In this document: piece by piece, positions 45,587-57,688 of the stretch
Layout of the letters: every line of letters begins with the position of its first letter
How positions within the stretch are numbered: position 1 is the first letter of the stretch
Notes under the pieces: generated by a model
The model's database searches: none
Told to the model about the DNA's origin: nothing
The model's input: only the letters and a program-made list of their open reading frames with translations
Translations under genes and position numbers: made by a program
From: Magnolia sinica
Lineage: Eukaryota; Streptophyta; Magnoliopsida; Magnoliales; Magnoliaceae
Reading direction: 5' to 3'
Assembly (NCBI RefSeq): GCF_029962835.1
Contig: NC_080574.1
Span: forward strand, 28,184,001-28,248,000
DNA: 64,000 nt

Positions 45587-48500
45587 TGTAACATCCCGAA
45601 AAATTTTATGCAAAGACCCGAGCACCACCTCAATCAGGATTCTCTTAGGACTCAATCCTTTAGAAGTTAAATGTGAATTAACTAGCGCTAAACTCGATTA
45701 CCTGTGAAATTAGCACCAATCACTTTAAATTCGATCTGTAAGACCCAAAACCTGTAGAATCATTAGTGCTACGTTACCCTGAAATATAGAATTCAATGCT
45801 AAATCCAGTTGCTCTCGAGAGTACTTGAAAACTTTGTATCGAACCTGGACCGCGTGTCGAAAGTCCGATAACGATAATCTTAGACAATTATGATCACCTT
45901 GTTGGGCTTGACAACCACCTCAAAAATCAAGTCCAGATGATGTCCTGAGACGATTTGCTTGAGTCCGGAGTAAAAAGTGTGAGAAAGGTGAAATTATTTA
46001 AAAATTAAATATGAATTTAAGAAATCTGAGTCGTGTCGCTTGTGCGCCGATTTTAAGCATTCTGACCATTGGATTCTGACCCAAATTTACCCTCGGATTA
46101 GGGAAGATCGCCCATGCATGTCAAAGTGCCTGTGGCCCTGATCGAGTTTCGGTGGCCGTTGAATTGAAATTGGTCCGCCATGAGCGATCTGGAAACCCGA
46201 TCGGACTGAAAACTTAACTTGCTTAAGATCCAATATTAGTGAGCTTAAGTCCGACCACACTTAGAAAAAGGACCTCCAGAAACGCTCCATTGGATCGAAA
46301 TGGACCCGATTTGGTTATAACCTAAGTATACCTTGGCCCTGGGGCTATTTTCATCAAATTTAGGCCTATATAAAGACCTTAAACCCTCACTCTCAAACTC
46401 CATACGAATTTTCCAAACCCTAGCTAAGAGAGAGAGAGTGGAAAAGAGAGAGAAAGTGAGAGAGAAGTGGGTGAATCATCTTGAGATTCTTCCCAGTTAC
46501 TCTGCGTACCTAATCCATTGCATCTGAATCGTTATTCCAGCGATTCTAAGCTCATTCTTGGGTAAGTCAATCAAACCCTAACATGTTTTGGAGCTTAGAA
46601 TAGTCTAAGTGTTGATGTAACTAATTTAATTCATGCCTTAGGTTATCTAGTTGCCGTTGACGAAGACTTATCATCTAAATCAGATCTGTTGCGCACTTTC
46701 TGGTTTAAGGTGCGGACTATATTCGTATAGGTTATGGTTTTCAAAGTTTTCAATGTCAGTTAATGATTTATTACTGACATGGGTGCCATTTCACATGCCA
46801 AATGCGATATCTGTTTCGTTTTATGTATAACGATAGTCTATGGTGTAAGTAGTGTGATTCATGTGTTTGTTGAAATGTTTGTATGCATTTGGAATTTGGC
46901 ATTGTGATTGCCATGATAAATTGTCGTAGGAATATGATTGTTAATTATGCGACAACTCCTTGTCAAAAGGATTTGCCCTAATATGTACTATGGCCGACAT
47001 ATGTGATGTATGGTGCCAAGTGTAGTCTAAGTGTTTATGGAAATGTCTGAATGAGTTCGTATTTAGTAAGGTGTGAGTTTTGAGGCAGCTGAGGTATGAA
47101 ATCCCAATTACCTTATGTTTACTATTTCCTCCATGAATTGCTTAGTCTAACCATTCATGTTGACTATGTGTATGATGTTCTCCATGCAAGTTGTTAATTT
47201 TACCGCTTTACTTATGAAATGCATGTGTATGGATTCTCGTTATCTTACATCTTATAACATGTTTGCTATTATGGTTGAATGTGTATGGGGCCATGTTATG
47301 GTCTAGGCAATCGATAACAGCCATGGAGATCGTGTTTGAGATTTATTCGTCACGTAGGACGTATTTGACGAACCCGAGTCGTATTAGGGTTGTCGGCAGT
47401 GGTTTGGCCACACGGAGTGTTTGCGCACTTCATGTCGTTCAACTCAATGTGCGCTCGTGCTAGTTGAGCTCGTCAAATAATCTGATTGGCCGGTGGATGT
47501 TCACCATGTATGGACGCTTCTGTTTAATCTAGGGTACCAAACTTACCAGTGCAATCCCTTTAACTATGGTACCTCGATCCGCTAAGACTCATGAGCCGGG
47601 CATGGTGGTATGGGACACCGTGGTCGAGCTGTCAGCCTACGCTGGGGTGATGAGCCTCCCCGTAGTGACCAGTGAGCAATTCAGACTCGTGAGCCAATTA
47701 TGGTGGTATGGGACACTATATTCGTGCTGTCGGCCTACATTGATTGGTGACGAGCCATTTGTAGTGACCTCGAGCATACCTTGATACTACATTGAGGCGA
47801 CGAGCCTTATTGTAGCAACTAAGGTATGACTAGGCATGCATTGATTGGTGACAATCCCTTTGCAGCGACCTAGAAATATAATATCGTATGAGATTGTCTA
47901 GGACTGAAGACCCTAGAATGGATCATTGTTTGGAAATTGATATAGGGAAGGTACCTTAGCTTCCCAATCCTGCTATATGAAAAGGACTAATAAAAACTTG
48001 GTAATCATGTTCATGCACCGCATTGCATGTGCCTTGGCATTGTGGACCACTGCGGGAGGTTGTCATGCGTACCGTAAGATGAAGACGCTGAGGGAGTGCA
48101 GGCGAGGGCATGCATCATTTCTACATACATCCTTGCATTAAAAAGAATAATTAGGACATGTTTGATTGTATTGCCTTATCATTACTGCTTGATTGAATTG
48201 ATAATATGTTAACTTTTACCGTATAGTTCCACTAAGTTGATCACTCACTCCCACGTTCTGGGACGGTGTTTCAACACCAACTAGACTCTGTCTTAGATGC
48301 AGATGATGATGCGACCCTCGAGGCAGAGCAGGAGTATGAGGATGATGAGGAGGCATTCTCCTCTATGCAGTTCTCAGGCGGGTTCATGTGAGCCGTGTCC
48401 TGACCTATGGGGATTCATGGTTTATTTTGTAATGGGTGATTTCATTTTGATACTTATATTTTGAAACAAACACTTGTAATTATGACCTGACAGAACATAC

Positions 48501-48720
48501 ATATCTCAAGGACTTATATATATCTACATATATGTTTCTTCAGTCTTCCGCTTGTATATTTCACCTATCCCTGGATTATGTTTGCAGTTTGGCTTAATCT
48601 ACTCCATGTTTTATGCACTAACACAAACATCATACATTTATCATTTCATATGTTGCATAAGTGACGTTCTGAAACTCGGAAGCCGAGTTATGCTCGACCC
48701 TCGAATTTCAGGCCGCTACA
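45587..48720 (+). repeat. chromovirus 3' LTR
   Basis: 3134 bp, from TGTAACATCCCG to AGGCCGCTACA, nearly the same length as the 5' copy. A TATA-like TATATAAA is at 46367-46374. Differences from the 5' LTR are mostly single transitions and a few short indels (for example an extra GAGA near 46431). The right flank GCTGG completes the TSD and runs straight into the interrupted outer LTR. Confidence 0.93.
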
Positions 48721-48725
48721 GCTGG

Positions 48726-49693
48726 GGTGACGAGCCTCCCTGTAGTGACCACTGAGCAAACTAAACTTGTGAGCCGAATATGGTGGTATGAGACATTGTA
48801 TTCGAGCTGTTGGCCTATGATCAGGTGACGAGCCTCTCGTAGTGACCTCGAGTATACACTAGGACTACGCTAAGGTGACGAGCCTTTCCGTAGTAACCTC
48901 GAGTATAAACTAGGCATGTGCTGAGGTGATGAGTATCTCCGTAGCGACTTGGAACTGCTTATCGTATGTGATTAACTAGGATTGACGACCCTAGATGAAT
49001 CATTGTTTGAGTCAATGATATAAAGAGAGGTACCTTTGCTTCCCAAACCTGTTGTATGAATAAGTCTAATTAAGAACTTGGTTAATCATGCATATGCACC
49101 GCATTGCATGTGCCTTTGGCGTTGGAGTTGAGCACAGAAGGAGTGTTGCATGCGTGACCGTGAGATGATGTCACAGAAGGATGCAGGTGAGGGCATGCAT
49201 CATTAATACATATCATCCTTGCATTAACCAAAGTACGTAGGAATGCTTGTTGTATTGTTTTATTATTACTGTTTCACTAAATTGATAACATGTTAACCTT
49301 TACCTTATAGCTCCACTGAGTTGACCACTCACTCTCACTCTGGGATGGTATTTTAAAACACCAATCAAACTCTGTTATAGTTGCAGATGACGACGAGACT
49401 TATGAGACGGAGCCCAACTTCTACGACGAGGAGGAGTTCTCCTACATGCAACTCTCTGACGGGTTTATGTAGACCTGGAGTTGCGTCGATGGGGCTACAT
49501 GGTTACGGACTAGTTGAACATTACACCTTATCATTTTGTATATTTTGGAACTAAACATGTAATTACTTAACCTGGTAACATGTTCACACTCTGGAGACTT
49601 ATAACAACTTATATGCTTTATATACTTATCACAGTCTTCCACTTGCGTAATCTAATTGTCTCTAGAGTATGATATGTTGATTTGTTATAATCT
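48726..49693 (+). repeat. outer gypsy LTR, middle segment
   Basis: Continuation of the LTR that starts at 33229, resuming exactly after the chromovirus TSD with GGTGACGAGCCTCCC. It has the repeated GTGACGAGCCT-TC-GTAGTGACC phrases also found in the inner LTRs. It is broken again by the solo LTR at 49694. No independent gene. Confidence 0.85.
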
Positions 49694-51822
49694 TGTAACA
49701 CCCTATACTTTTCAGTACTCGGGTGTTGCCACATAACCTAACTTAGTATAAACACCAGTCTAATTAAATTAAATGTCCCCATGTCCTAGCATAAAACCTG
49801 AACGTAAAGACCGCTACATCATCAAATAAATCTTGTATTAAAATTTCAATCACTTGATAGATAAATCAAACCGTCCATACATCAAATGATACTTCATAAG
49901 TACATTATTTTATACAAACATAGATCAAACTTTATAGATGTATTTTAATAATTTACTTGAAAATGTATGGAATATGGTGATATATATATATTTAATGTAT
50001 ATGAAATATTTTGAAAATAATATTATGTTAAATAAACATAATGAGTGGTAATTTCACAATGTATAATTGAATTATAATATTAGTATAGCATTAAATATCC
50101 TTCATAAATATGCAAACAAAAATTGTTAGATATTTTAAATAAAATCGAGTATTTAACAATGTGATTTTAAATATGATATTGTACTATTTTCAATTTATAT
50201 GTAGGTATAATATGATATTGTATATTATGAATTTTATATTAATAAATATGTTATTAGTAGCATGTTAATATTAGAAATTATATTTATATCTATTTATGAG
50301 TTTTAATTATGTTAATTACATGTAAATCCATATTGATAATAGTATTAGTTAATAATGCAGGAGGAAAGCCTTAAATGGACCCTTGAACTCTTTTAACCGT
50401 TGACGTTCAATTTTGGAATGATCCGACCAGTAGATCAACGGAAATCCACCATTAGGACTAGAAACTAGTTCGTATGGCCCACCTAAGCTTGCATTAACCT
50501 TAACTCCGGTCAGATGGCCCAAATGGGCCCACAGAGGACCATGGACGGAGTGGATATCTCATAAACATCGCGATGGACCCCACACTGAGGTGCATGTGCA
50601 CCTCAGCCCGCGTGCAGGACGCACACTGAACCTTCAGCACGGTCAAACTGGGTGCTGACCGCGTTTTCCCGCAAATGGGAAAATCTTCCTCTCTCTCCTG
50701 TTTCTCTGCTAGCGAACGGGCTGACGTCCGTTTGTTTCAATGGTGGCCCACCTGTGGGATCCATCTTCATGATCTGAACCATCCATCCGGTTTATACAAT
50801 CCCTCTCACAAAATCCCACCTAAACTCGCACCTTGGAACTCGTTTGTATGCATACAATTCTTGATGCCACCCGGTCCTACAAACACCTTATTTCCCAAAG
50901 AGGAAACCTGTCTGCACGCCAGCAGGGCGATCCACGTGAACTCCTCTCCCTCAACCTCAGCCGTTCATTAAGGACAATCCCAGCCATCCATTTGCTTAAG
51001 GCGTTCCTTGCAAAACCAGGGATTGTTTTGGTTCCCACCCACTGTTTTGGAGGCGGTTTCAGCCAAAGGAGATCCTGGCCACTTGCTATTGATCCGACGG
51101 TTTAGGAGGGATCAGGGCAAGCATATAAGGCGTGCGGATCGAGGGACAGTAGCTCACCCTCCATTTTCGCAGCCACAACCATGAAACCAGCCATTTCCCT
51201 TCCACCTCCGAACCCATCGAGAAAAGCTCATCTGAGCTTCATTATCTCTATTCTCCAAGCTTCCTGGGGCCCATTAGATCAGTCCACAACTGGTAGAATG
51301 AAGAAAGAAGCCTTCATTGGAGATCCGCCATTAATGGCGTTCATCTTCTCCATCGCTCAAAACCGGGTCAGCGCAGTACGGGATGTCGTTTTTTCGGCTT
51401 TCACCATCTGGTGACGGCGAAGGGAGAAAGAGAGAAAGGGAGACAGGAAGAAGAATGAGATAGGGAGTAGAGAAAGAAAGGAGAAAGAAGGTGATGGTGA
51501 GGTGCGGCTGACGGCACCATATCCAACTGACCAAGTTGCTGGGCCTTGTTTAGGCTGTTGACGAGTTGCGTCTGAGTCAACTCGATCTAAGCCCCTGCTG
51601 GATGAGTTTGAGGAAAGGAGAAGGAAATAGAAGAAGAAAGGGGAGTGAACGAAAGAGAGAAAGAGAGAGCCAACTCGACTCACCTGAACTCGGCTGGAAC
51701 TCGCTGGAGCTTGCCGTGCGAGTTAGGTAGATCTGGTGTAGTCCAGATTCTTGCTGGAGTTCTCTAGTAGAAAAGAAGGAAAGAAAGAAAAGAAAGGAAG
51801 GAAAAGATGAAAGAAAGAACGA

Positions 51823-51824
<2 letters not shown>

Positions 51825-51865
<41 letters not shown>

Positions 51866-51886
51866 TGTGTGTGTGTGTGTGTGTGT
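51825..51886. repeat. compound GA/GT microsatellite
   Basis: A GA run of about 38 bp passes directly into a GT run of about 24 bp. It lies inside the 4.75-kb solo LTR and is likely to vary in length between individuals. Confidence 0.95.
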
Positions 51887-52653
51887 AGATGGTGGTTGTG
51901 TTGAGTCAGTCAACTCGACTCGAACCGAGTCATCTAGGTGAGTCAACCTATTTCCCCAATCCAAATTTGTTTCAATGCATCATTATCATTGCTAACATTG
52001 TTATTATTAGTATTGTTAATATTACCAACAATTAACCGCTAGTAGGATATTTAGGATAAAACTAGTTATGATAAACAAATTTCAATTATTAAATCTAGTG
52101 TTTCATTTATCATTCTTAAACCTTTGTTAATGATAGTAGATTGCAGTAAATGATGTCATCACAATGATTATTAACAAACACTAATTATAATATTCACATT
52201 GATAAATATTTCATAATTGTTAGATTAACTCCAAAATTAATAATACACCAAGTAGAGTTCAAACCCTAAGAAACCTACCCTAGACCTAAACTCTAGGATA
52301 AAATCCTAAAGCTAAGTAATCTAAACTCTAGGTCAATACCCTGGACATAGATAGTGTGTTAGGTTTGAGCTAATTATAGAACTTCATAACTCATGGTAGA
52401 TCACAGTGTCTAGTATCATGGCTAGATTCACTATTATTGACTATTAGCATTTGAAAATACTTATCATGGGATTAGTATAATACTTGTCAATGTAATTAGT
52501 CCTTATTGTATATTCTACTAATGTTACCTCTATTATCCGAGAGATTATTAATCATTATAAAAATATTAGATAATGTCGGTACGTGCAAATATGAACTTAT
52601 GAAAATATGGATGAATTAAAACTCCTATCATGAATAGTATTTAGCCCACGGTA

Positions 52654-52654
52654 C

Positions 52655-52685
<31 letters not shown>

Positions 52686-52697
52686 TTAATAATAATC
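52654..52697. repeat. AAT microsatellite
   Basis: About 14 AAT units with one TAT-type interruption near the right end, inside the solo LTR. Confidence 0.95.
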
Positions 52698-54448
52698 TTG
52701 GATTCAAATCCTAGGATCTAAGCATTTAACTAAACCCTGGGATGGAACCCTAATTCTATATTAAAACCCTAAGATAAGTAAATTCAAAACCCTAGACCAT
52801 GATCTTAAACCTAGGTAGTACATAACGTGGATCTAATGGCACGAGTTCATGAATTATGTTAGGATTCAATTCTAAAGGCGCAAGCGCTTTGCGATACTAG
52901 TAGGCTATTCCAAGTATAAGGTGATGATTCTTCCCCTTGAGCTTTTCATCTTCTCATTAGCTTAAGTTATAGTTTTTATTAAAAATTATAATTGATATCT
53001 CTATCTTATAATCACATGTGTTAGCTGGTAGAAATTAAATTGCTATATTACCTGCTTAATGTTAATCCTGTATATTTGTTCATGCTTGTGGTTTATTTGT
53101 GTATTGCTTATGGACTTTAAACTGGTACATTAGTGGGAAACCCCCACTTATAAATGTACACCCATACTTGGGATGTAACCCGACCGGTTGTGATTAAAAT
53201 GGACCTTCGACTTAGTGGTTGTTGAGTGGTGGTCTAAATGGATCATTAATATGGGCCTACCATCCAGGGTTGTTGTGTCCAATAGTTTTCAAGGATGGTC
53301 TTTTATTGCATGGTTTTGATACTCGCCCTATGAGGCCTATTTTGATAATTGCCGTATGTGGCTTGTTTGATATCGCCCTATGTGGCTTTGTTATAGTATT
53401 TTCCCTGTATGGGTTCGATGTTTTATACCATGCAACTACGCGATGGTAAGCCCCATATACTATAATATGATTGGCCACTAGTCGATGGGTTTCCATTAAA
53501 CATCCTGAGATGGTAGCCTCATGAGCCGGAGATGGTGGTAGTGGGACACTATGCCCGACCTGTCGGCCTACACTGGACCTTACGCTCCCCGTAGTGGCCG
53601 TGAGCTTATTCTAAAATGGCTGATTGCAATTGGACTAATAATGGGCTGACAAATCATGCACGCATGGCATACTATGATGGCTTGGATCATTATGCCCATA
53701 CGATTACGCTGCAAGTTGCACTAATGACCAGCCGATCGATTTATGATGATGACTTGGATCACTCATACCCATACGATTACGCTATGTGTTGCGCTGATGA
53801 CCACTCACATCTTTGGGTGACGACCCCATTGCCTGTCTGGATGTTTTTCTTGGGGCACCGACCGTCCGGATGATTTACCCGGGTCGATGATTGCATTCAT
53901 GCATTCATGCACCTAATAAGACTGCATTTACTTTGTTTTGGTTGTTTGGATGTTTTATACTATTTCTTACCTAATGCGGCGGTGTGTAATCTTGAGGGGA
54001 ATTCACACTAAGTTGGCCACTCATCCATCAAATATAAAACCGTACAGGTAGTACAAGTGGCTCAAGTGATATGTATGTTCAGACTTGATAAGGAGCAATG
54101 TACGATTGTCAGGGATGCATGGCTGTATTTACCTGGAGGAGCTGCGTGATCTTGCGGCTTATATTTATATGCTTTCCACTATTCTTCATGTATTAAATTC
54201 TTGTAAATCTTGTACTTGTTAAATTCAGAGACATTGGTTTATATAAGTCATTATGGGCAGCTTCTTGTAAATTTGAATGATAATGAAATTTTCCTTTATG
54301 TCGATTTGTCCACACTACGCTCACTTGCTTACTCTGATGAAGGAAAAAAAAATGTACACTCAAAATGACCATCCTTTAAAGCTAACACTCGGGTTTTTGG
54401 GACACGGGTCATATACTCGGGTGCTGAAAATCGGGGCGTTACAAATCT

Positions 54449-54567
54449 CACTCATGTTTAACAACTAATACGACAACATTTGATCATCATTATCTATGTT
54501 GCATAAGTGATGCGTTAGAACTCGGGAGTTGAGCTTCTGCTCGACCTCCGATTTTCAGGGCGTTACA
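54449..54567 (+). repeat. outer gypsy LTR, 3' end
   Basis: The last 119 bp of the outer LTR, ending CTCGACCTCCGATTTTCAGG then GCGTTACA. The comparable inner end is CTCGACCCCCGAATTTCAGG. Directly afterwards comes the primer site TTGGTATCAGAGC (54570-54582). Confidence 0.88.
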
Positions 54568-55286
54568 AGTTGGTATCAGAGCATGATTTGGATTAAACTG
54601 GACCTGGGTTATGGTAACACAATGCACACTGACGTACTTTGACTTAGGAGGGAGCATTAAAACGTAGAAATGATCATAGGATCCCAAGTTTCGCCCGTCG
54701 GTGATCATACGACCGTTGAAGCGGAACTGACCGTTGAATTTCACCCTGTAGGTGTATAAGACCATGTAAAAAAAATGATCCCAACCCCTTCCTAGACAGT
54801 CAATCAACGGGTTTGGGCGATAACTCAGTGAATCCCATGCTCTAAACATGCCAAAAGCGAGAATATGTGAGAGTTGAAGTCCGAAGGCGCCTCAGGCGGA
54901 TGTGAGGGCCACACCGCAATTTACAGAGGGACCCAAGGGGGGTCCCACGTGTTTTCAGCACCCCAGGGAGGGGTGGACACCGCCCCCAAGCGGAGCCACC
55001 GCGAACGGTTAAAGTCCGGGCGGCGACACTGCCCGGCTTCACAGCGCCCGGGCGGCGGCACCACCCGACTAGGTAGGCCTGTGCACACATGTGGGGCCTC
55101 TATTTCTCTCCCTAACCCTCTATTTACCCCCATTTCATGTCTCACAAATCCCCTAAAACCTCCATTTCTCTCTCCAATTCCTTTCTACACACATTGTCAT
55201 CTTCCAAATCTTCTCCCATTACATCTACTCACCTCCATTGCTTTGAACTACCATTTTCATCCTTCTAGTTTCCCTATTTACACCTA

Positions 55287-56092
55287 TTGAGCACAAAGGC
55301 CCTCCTTTTGTGTCTCAAACCCCCTTCCATACATTTAAGACACCACCTCCTACTTTTCACAACAATCTTTCATCTTCTTCCATACTTTATACCATCTCTA
55401 CCTTTTCCTTCAAAAAAAAAGGAGAAGGAACCCCTCTTACCACCAACCCGTCTCATCCTTCAAGCATTTCCTCTTGCAACGGCTCTTTTCGAGGTTTTCA
55501 CCGCCATCTTCTCAATCTCCACGCTCCTTTATCTCATGAGAAAGAAAAGAGCGACCCCGGATGAGGTCGGGCTGAGCCGACCACGCCGTACTACGATGAG
55601 GGTGGATGCCGAAGCCACTCTGAGTGCCGAGCGTGAATGGAGGTCAAAGCGGGACCTCGATCCTCAAATTCCGTTGGAGAGATCACTACTGCCGAACATC
55701 AACCTTGGTAAGTTCCACAACCGCAACTTCGTATTTGAGGCACATGTCAATGAGAAGATATTTGAGACGTATCCAGCCATTGAATTTCTCCTGGACAATG
55801 GGTGGGGTCCCATATTTGAAGGGAACATACATGTGAGCGAAAGCACTGTGCGCACCTTATACACCCTCATTCGGAATCCATTGTTGAAGCCTCTCCAGTT
55901 TACTATCCCTTTGGGGAGGTAGGAGATCATAGTTGGTGTGGACGAGATTGCCCGCATTATGGGAGTTGAAAAAGGTGCAGTGCATGCTAGTGAGAAGAAC
56001 CTCTCTAGTGAGCAAGAGAAAAGGCGTCGCACACGTTTCCTATGCGGCTGACTCGAGCATTGGAGGCGGGGAAATAGCCTCGCTTCATCCAA
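55287..56092 (+). pseudogene. extra upstream open frame of the outer gypsy element, truncated
   Basis: Homologous to the frame at 39253-40550 and better preserved here. The matching start is LATALFEVFTAIFSIST, where the methionine codon has become ACG (55479-55481); the annotated frame runs open from an upstream ATG at 55287. The KKRATPDEVGLSRPRR segment, LGKFHNRNFVFEAHVNEKIF, LLDNGWGPIFEGNIHV and LIRNPLLKPLQFTIPLGR follow. TAG at 55920-55922 interrupts it. The frame continues as EIIVGVDEIARIMGVEKG and EKNLSSEQEKRRRTRFLCG to about 56050 before the element is truncated. The function is not known. Confidence 0.65.
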
Positions 56093-56105
56093 AATGACGG
56101 CTGAC

Positions 56106-56479
56106 TATTGACCTAATGGAATCTTGGAAAATAACCAGGTTAGTTGGCTAAAGTAGCTTCTCCTACCCCAAATCATATATGGCACGTCAAGTAACTAATT
56201 TTGGTTTAAAAGATATTCTTGATAAATGAATAAAGAAAGAAATGAAAATAAAAAAGTGAGAAAGAATTTTTATTTGCTTATATATACATATTTATATAAA
56301 TATGTATTAGAGAAAAATGTAGGCAAAATAAAGTTCTCCATGTAAAAAAAAAAAAAAAAAGTGTACATAGTGCGAGTCACTTTGGTTTTAGCTACGGTTA
56401 TAAGCCATAGCTATTTACCCGGTCGACTAGGTTGACTCACTGGCTATTTTTTATCTTTTCCTTCCCTGATGTAATCCCC
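56106..56479. other. non-coding, AT-rich
   Basis: No gene recognised. It contains an A-run at 56345-56360 and a 25-bp imperfect palindrome, TAGCTACGGTTATAAGCCA then TAGCTA, at 56391-56415, which may be the tip of a small foldback element. Confidence 0.5.
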
Positions 56480-57002
56480 ACTGCTTTTTGTGGGTCCCAT
56501 TATGAGGTATGTGTTATATCCAAACCGTCCATCTATTTGGCGAACTTTTATTAAGACTTGGGACGAAAAATAAGATAGACCTAGCTATAAAGTGAACCAC
56601 ATTGTAAAAGGTAGTGGAGGATTGGACCTCTACCATTGAAACCCTTTTAGGGTCAAGAAGTTTTGGATCATTATGAAATTTGTTTTTCATCTTCATCTGG
56701 GTCTTTGTGACCTTATGAATGGATTGGATGGAAAATAAATGTTATGGTGGGCCCTACAAAATTTTTAACGGTGAAAATCAATTTTCCCGTTGCTCTTTGT
56801 GGTGTGGTCCAGTTGATCTTTGGATATGATTTTTTCTTTTTGATAATGCTCCGAAATGATCTCAAAATATGGATGAACGTTGTGGATAATAAATACATAA
56901 CTGTGGGGCCCATGTAACTTTGATATCTTTTGAACCGTTCGTACAACTTGGAGTTCGAGGAGCGTCAGCGCTCGTCTTCGACCACCAGGCGATCTGCCTC
57001 CG
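56480..57002. mobile_element. hairpin MITE related to the Mutator-type family, incomplete
   Basis: Inverted halves with the CCCATTATGAGGTATGTGTTATAT and GGATAATAAATACATAACTGTGGGGCCCA type arms, and internal TTTTGGATCATTATGAAATTTG. The right end carries the same GC-rich block as 28132-28190, in reverse complement (56922-56980), and ends at GATCTGCCTCC. I found no matching left terminus, so it is truncated or its left end has decayed. No TSD found. Confidence 0.65.
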
Positions 57003-57174
57003 GAAAGAAAGCAGGGGTATTTTCGACCTGAGAAATGGGGCCGTACATCTGGGGCTTTTTCTTAGGAGGTAAAAAGCAAGTGGGCTTCAAAAGGTTGATG
57101 GCCATACATGGTCGTACAGTTGGAAATTACTCTTTTAGAAGCTCCCAGTTTTGGTGGGCCACATGCCAAAAATT

Positions 57175-57679
57175 AGAAGCGGATTGCTCGGTGTGCCACA
57201 CACCACAGACTTCGGTGGTGTGTTGACGTTTCCAAGTTCCGTCGGCCTCACCATGATGTGTGTATTCTATCCACACCGTCTATCCATCGTGGGCCCAAGA
57301 TTGAGGCAGATTTAAATCTCAATTGGACCACACCACATAAAGCAGCCGAGACAATGACTCCCACCGTTGAAACCTTCCTAGGGCCCACCATGAAGTTTAT
57401 TTTCCGTCCAACCGGTTCATAAGGTCACGTAGACCTGGATTAAGGGAGAATACAAAAATCGGCCTGATCCAAAACTTCCGTGGCCCGCAAGAAGTTTTCA
57501 ATGTAAGCATTCAATCCCCACTGATTTCAGTAGTGTGTTCCACTTGAGCGTTGGATCTACCTCATTTATGGGTCCATGTCCTAAGATACTCTCACAAAAT
57601 GGATGGACGGTGTGGATAGAACACATACATCATGGTAGGACACATAGAACTTGGTGAAGTCATCACACCAATCCGCTTC
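57175..57679. mobile_element. Mutator-type hairpin MITE (505 bp)
   Basis: Termini are AGAAGCGGATTG at the left and CCAATCCGCTTC at the right. The flanks CCAAAAATT (57166-57174) and CCAAAAATC (57680-57688) agree at 8 of 9 positions. The inverted arms have CACCATGATGTGTGTATTCTAT and GGATAGAACACATACATCATGG. It is closely related to the elements at 25625, 28069 and 28695. No coding capacity. Confidence 0.86.
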
Positions 57680-57688
57680 CCAAAAATC

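Larger units (their letters stand above)
35305..48720 (+). mobile_element. complete Ty3/gypsy chromovirus (Tekay/Del-like), 13.4 kb
   Basis: LTRs are at 35305-38437 and 45587-48720, with a perfect 5-bp TSD GCTGG at 35300-35304 and 48721-48725. The flanks join into continuous sequence of the related outer LTR. A primer site follows the 5' LTR and a polypurine tract precedes the 3' LTR. Order inside: extra upstream frame, gag with CCHC knuckle, protease, RT, RNase H, integrase, chromodomain-like tail. The integrase tail motif and tRNA-Met priming point to the Tekay/Del chromovirus clade. By eye the LTRs differ at roughly 6% of the first 300 positions, mostly transitions. Structure is complete but the coding region has many stops and at least two frameshifts. 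Confidence 0.94.
49694..54443 (+). mobile_element. solo LTR of a related gypsy family (4.75 kb)
   Basis: Starts TGTAACACCCTATAC and ends CGGGGCGTTACA, with a perfect 5-bp TSD AATCT at 49689-49693 and 54444-54448. Joining the flanks restores the outer LTR. It contains no gag-pol, primer site or second LTR. A TATA-like GCATATAAGG is at 51121-51130, followed by a leader-like segment, indicating plus orientation. The phrase GAGCCGGAGATGGTGGTAG ... CTGTCGGCCTACACTGGAC near 53525 shows kinship with the other gypsy LTRs. Frames at 50675-51105 and 53219-53873 lack known similarity. Microsatellites lie at 51825-51886 and 52654-52697. Confidence 0.88.
33229..56105 (+). mobile_element. outer Ty3/gypsy element, 5' part only, twice invaded
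   Basis: The LTR starts TGTAACGTCTCGG at 33229 and ends CAGGGCGTTACA at 54567, followed by a primer site. It is interrupted by the chromovirus at 35305-48720 and by the solo LTR at 49694-54443. Without these the LTR is about 3.16 kb, matching the 3.13-kb LTRs of the inner element. Downstream are the leader and an open frame homologous to the inner element's extra frame (55287-56092). Similarity to the inner element fades near 56105. There is no pol and no 3' LTR, so the element is truncated. A TATA-like CTATATAAGG lies at 34006-34015. Confidence 0.85.

Noticed and set aside
54873..55290. Overlapping frames in the outer gypsy leader (54874-55290 plus, 54842-55145 minus)
   Set aside because: GC-rich leader sequence with frames on both strands and no known similarity; probably non-coding.
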